Shown: positions 61,529 to 64,000 of the stretch, in pieces
Numbering within the stretch: position 1 is the first letter of the stretch
How the letters are laid out: each line of letters begins with the position of its first letter
NCBI GenBank assembly: GCA_013289615.1
Contig: JABCZO010000016.1
Coordinates: 23,922 to 87,921, forward strand
DNA from: Gammaproteobacteria bacterium
GTDB lineage: Bacteria > Pseudomonadota > Gammaproteobacteria > Steroidobacterales > Steroidobacteraceae
DNA: 64,000 nt
Reading direction: 5' to 3'
Translations under genes and position numbers: made by a program
The notes under the pieces: generated by a model
Told to the model about the DNA's origin: nothing
Database searches by the model: none
The model's input: the letters and a program-made list of their open reading frames with translations, nothing else

Positions 61529-61558
61529 GCACAGGTTCAAATCCTGTCACCCCGACCA
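61529..61558 (+). other. 3' fragment of a second tRNA gene, probable attachment site
   Basis: T-arm ACAGG-TTCAAAT-CCTGT, acceptor half CACCCCG, discriminator A and CCA are intact, and match tRNA-Pro-like 3' ends. The sequence just before (gctgtggaatctgc) does not fold as an anticodon arm and no CGGGGTG acceptor is found upstream. The broken side faces left, towards the tRNA-Arg fragment. Confidence 0.6.
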
Positions 61559-61865
61559 CTGATTTACTATAGTTTTTTATGATTCTCCCGCTCACGGTTC
61601 CAGGTCACAGAGGCTCACGGTTCCAAAAACGGTTCCTGTTTCAATCCCAAAAAAGCGCTCAAGCTTTTGGCTGCCCTTGGACCGTAACGGACGAGTAAAT
61701 ACGCACTCCGAGCCGTCGTGCTAGTGCGAGAAGCCGCAACGACGGACTGGGCGCAAGGTGTGGGTAGTCTGGTAGTTTAGAAAAACCGGGCGACGCGCTT
61801 GTCAGGGTAGAGCGATCGGACCGTCACCGTCGGCCGTCACTTCGCGCCCTCAGCCTCTGAAATCG
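61559..61865. other. Degraded intergenic DNA left of the group II intron
   Basis: About 300 bp that include short AT-rich patches and a possible minus-strand helix-turn-helix remnant (LRLLALARRLGVRIYSS, about 61659-61760). No gene is supported. Confidence 0.35.
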
Positions 61866-61917
61866 GTCGCGGTAGGGACGGTTCTTCGCCCGTAAGGACT
61901 CGAGCCGCCCCCCGCAC

Positions 61918-61951
61918 AGATCCCGGCGTGCAGCATTACCGCACCGGGCTC
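61918..61951 (-). ncRNA. Group II intron domain V hairpin
   Basis: On the minus strand GAGCCCGG ... CCGGGATC closes a 34-nt hairpin (loop around GTAATGCTGCAC), the catalytic domain V. The maturase frame ends inside it (TAA at 61936-61938). Confidence 0.65.
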
Positions 61952-63814
61952 TTATCGCAGTTTCGAGCGTCAAAGCGACGGCCGGGCCAAGGATGAACGA
62001 TGCGGACTGGAGGGAGCCAGCGAGTGGCCAAGCAGTCCATACGCTTCCAGTTCAGCCGATGACGCTGGCTGCGACGCCGAAGCGATCGGAACCAGCGCTG
62101 CGTGACGGCCGTACGGAAGGTAGCGAGCGCTTTGATATTGCTCGGCACGCCGTAATAGGCGACATGCCCGCGCAAACACCGAGGTCAGCCACCGGCCTTG
62201 TGCTGGGATAGGGTCGTGACGGCGACGGCGCAGTTCGGCGCCGACCTCTACGAGCTTGGCCGTCAACCGTTTGTGCATCGTGCGCCGGTGCAGGGCGAAC
62301 TTCCCCTCCCGCGTGCGGCCGCAGATGTGCGTCAGCCCGAGGAAGTTGAACGTCTCCGGTGCACCGTCCCGCCGGCTTCGCTGCCGGCGGCAGTAAGCAA
62401 AGCGCCCGAACGGCAGCAGCCGTGTCTTCTCGGGATGCAGCTCCAGTCGGAACTGCGCGAGTCGTGCACGGAGCTCGATCAGGAACTTCTCGGCTTCCGC
62501 ATGATGCTCAAAACCAACGATGAAGTCGTCGGCATACCGGACGACAATGACATCGCCGTGCGCACGCCGAGTGCGCCACCGCTGTACCCATAGGTCGAAG
62601 ACGTAGTGGAGATAGATGTTTGCGAGGAGCGGCGATATCGTCGCACCTTGCGGAGATCCCATCTCCGGTTCGATCCTCTTCCCATCTTCCATCACTCCTG
62701 CCCTGAGCCACTTGTGGATCAGCCGCAGGACCCTTCGATCTGCGATTCGATGCTCAATGAACTTGAGCAGCCACCCGTGGTCGATGGCATCGAAGAACCC
62801 ACGGATGTCCGCATCGAGCACCCAGTTCACCTTGCGCCGCAGGATCCCGACGGCGAGCGCATCCAGTGCTTGGTGTGGACTGCGCGCGGGCCGGAAGCCG
62901 TAGGAGAAGCCGAGGAAGTCGCTCTCGTAGATCGCGTTCATGACCTCGACGAGGGCACGCTGCAGGATCTTATCCTCCAGCGCCGCGATGCCGAGGGGCC
63001 TCTGCCGGCGCTGCAGGATCTTATCCTCCAGCGCCGCGATGCCGAGGGGCCTCTGCCGGCCATCCGGCTTGGGGATGAACGCTCTGCGCGAGGGCTTTGC
63101 CCGGTACGTGCCCCGATGCAGGTGGGTGTGCAGCGCTCGAAGGTTCTCTTCGAGTTGCTCGCCATACTGCCGCCAAGTCACCCCGTCGGCACCGGGCGCC
63201 GCGTCCTTCTTCAAGGACAGGAACGCAGTCCGAAGCCGATCGAGACTGATGTGGTGGAGCAACGCTGTGAACCGTTCGTTCTTAGCTCCTTTTGCTCTCT
63301 GACGCACACGACTGAGCGCATTGGGCGCGCCGGTCCGGCTCTGTGTCCGGGGCGCGTTTTGCTCGGCCGTGTTTCCTTTGATCAGACCCCTTCCCTCCAT
63401 CGCCTCCGCTGCCGCTCGCGCGGCTTTGTTCAGCGACTTCGCCGGTACTATGGGCCTGTCCGACTTCCCCACACCGTGCATCGCCGGCGTCTGGCCACTG
63501 GCCTTTCCGGCGCGGCCCGCGGCACCATCTTCCGCGGGCGGTACGGGGATCTCCTGATTCTCGCGCACAAAGGTTCCGCACGTGTCGCGGGTCTTCGACC
63601 GCGCCGGGCCGTCCATGCGCTTGCGATGACGCGCAGGGACCATGTTGCCTTCCGCCTCGCTTAACGGCGTCGGCGCCCGGGATAGCCTGTTCTCGCGGCT
63701 CAATACCGCACCCGTGCGTGCCCCTGTCAACGCTTCACGCTCGGCCTTGCGACCGACCGCGCATGACTCGGGGTCATCGTGGATCGCTACTCCTTCGATG
63801 TGAGGCTCTTTCAT
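61936..63814 (-). pseudogene. ltrA: Group II intron reverse transcriptase/maturase, frameshifted and with internal duplication
   Basis: The RT core is clear: GADGVTWRQYGEQLEENLRAL, FIPKPDGRQRPLGI, YGFRPARSPHQALDAL, active site VVRYADDFIVGF, and NFLGLTHICG. Two lesions: a 51-bp tandem duplication repeats 17 residues RQRPLGIAALEDKILQR inside the fingers (62959-63060), and one extra base near 62174-62176 changes frame, after which the true maturase end (RGHVAYYGVPSN ... WLPPVRIVHPWPG) continues in another frame to 61936. The first ~110 codons (63481-63814) probably are intron RNA; Met at 63481 is the likely start. Function is probably lost. Confidence 0.83.
62959..63060 (-). repeat. 51-bp tandem duplication inside the RT gene
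   Basis: Two perfect copies of 51 bp (starting gctgcaggatcttatcctcc) lie head to tail. The unit is in frame, adding 17 residues within the RT fingers region where related enzymes have one copy. Confidence 0.92.
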
Positions 63815-63887
63815 CCTCTCCTCTGCGCCGGTTTATCCCAGCGCACTAAGCGTCCGGCGCGTACCGCATTGACACCTGGTGCGCTGG

Positions 63888-64000
63888 CTAGGCGGCTTGC
63901 TGCACCCGGGGTGTGAGCGATGCTGCTACATTCCACGGTAATAGTTCATCGATGCGATTGATTGGGTGCTCGGCGATACGTTCGAGAACGCGGCGCAAGT
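63888..64000 (-). mobile_element. tnpC: C-terminal end of an IS66-family transposase (cut by window edge)
   Basis: A minus-strand frame entering at the right edge reads LRRVLERIAEHPINRIDELLPWNVA then ends at a TAG (63888-63890). The HPINRIDELLPW block is the conserved IS66 TnpC C-terminal element. The rest of the element lies beyond the window. The group II intron starts about 40 bp after the stop on the same strand. Confidence 0.8.

Larger units (their letters stand above)
61866..63846 (-). mobile_element. Decayed group II intron
   Basis: A minus-strand element with a reverse transcriptase/maturase frame, a domain V hairpin 3' of it and a 5' sequence GTGCGC at 63841-63846 that fits the GUGYG intron start. 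The 3' end is set at about 61866 by comparison with the intron family ending TCCCTACCGCGACC; both ends are estimates. The frame is broken (see the RT entry), so mobility is probably lost. Confidence 0.75.

Noticed and set aside
61659..61760. Minus-strand reading like the end of a helix-turn-helix protein (LRLLALARRLGVRIYSS)
   Set aside because: Too short and without a start or family signature; noted under the degraded intergenic DNA.
63481..63814. First 111 codons of the intron frame as protein
   Set aside because: Related introns have structured RNA here that happens to be open; the protein probably starts at the Met at 63481.

Overview
The window looks like chromosomal DNA of a GC-rich Gram-negative proteobacterium. 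It carries a TonB-dependent receptor, lipoprotein and Sec signal peptides, an OmpA-domain protein, a YbhFG-type exporter and a c-di-GMP riboswitch. The pairing of a TonB receptor with a TPR-sulfotransferase, plus the CO and formate oxidation genes, would fit an aerobic, metabolically flexible soil or water bacterium, perhaps a gammaproteobacterium near Steroidobacter/Nevskia. That placement is a guess from gene content, with no marker gene to support it.

Layout. 1-3065: YbhF/YbhG-type ABC exporter (cut by the left edge) with a divergent CecR-like TetR regulator. 3013-4746: TPR lipoprotein. 5112-10493: a tightly packed four-gene envelope cassette (TPR + DUF900 hydrolase, unknown coiled-coil protein, OmpA-domain protein, caspase-like peptidase + DUF4384-like domain), the best candidate for an undescribed system. 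10509-18493: a TetR-controlled uptake/metabolism locus with a TonB receptor, TPR-sulfotransferase, FMN protein and FAD oxidoreductase; two matching AGGACA-N2-TGTCCT operators tie it together. 18649-22402: PaiB-like protein, sodium:solute symporter with its DUF3311 partner, Old Yellow Enzyme. 22564-30560: two hybrid histidine kinases, one of 2101 residues with eleven 92-residue poly-HAMP repeats.

31316-40830: a form I aerobic CO dehydrogenase cluster (coxM-S-L-G-D-E-F plus a MocA-like gene, with a divergent second XdhC) whose active-site loop reads AYRCSLR instead of AYRCSFR. 40981-47306: NHL-repeat protein, membrane diguanylate cyclase, and a GH26 lipoprotein gene preceded by a c-di-GMP-I riboswitch, flanked by two paralogous small secreted proteins. 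47325-56542: NAD-dependent formate dehydrogenase (fused NuoE-NuoF beta subunit + alpha subunit) with moeA, mobA, mobB and two FdhD homologues, one lacking the CxxC motif. The two molybdoenzyme clusters each carry their own cofactor-finishing gene: MocA-like (CMP addition) for CODH and MobA (GMP addition) for FDH.

56816-64000: a mobile or accessory end. It has a hipBA toxin-antitoxin pair with palindromic operators, an arsenic operon without an efflux pump (arsR-arsI-arsN2-aqpS-arsC), two 3' tRNA fragments that look like used integration sites, a gene remnant, a decayed group II intron and the tail of an IS66 transposase.
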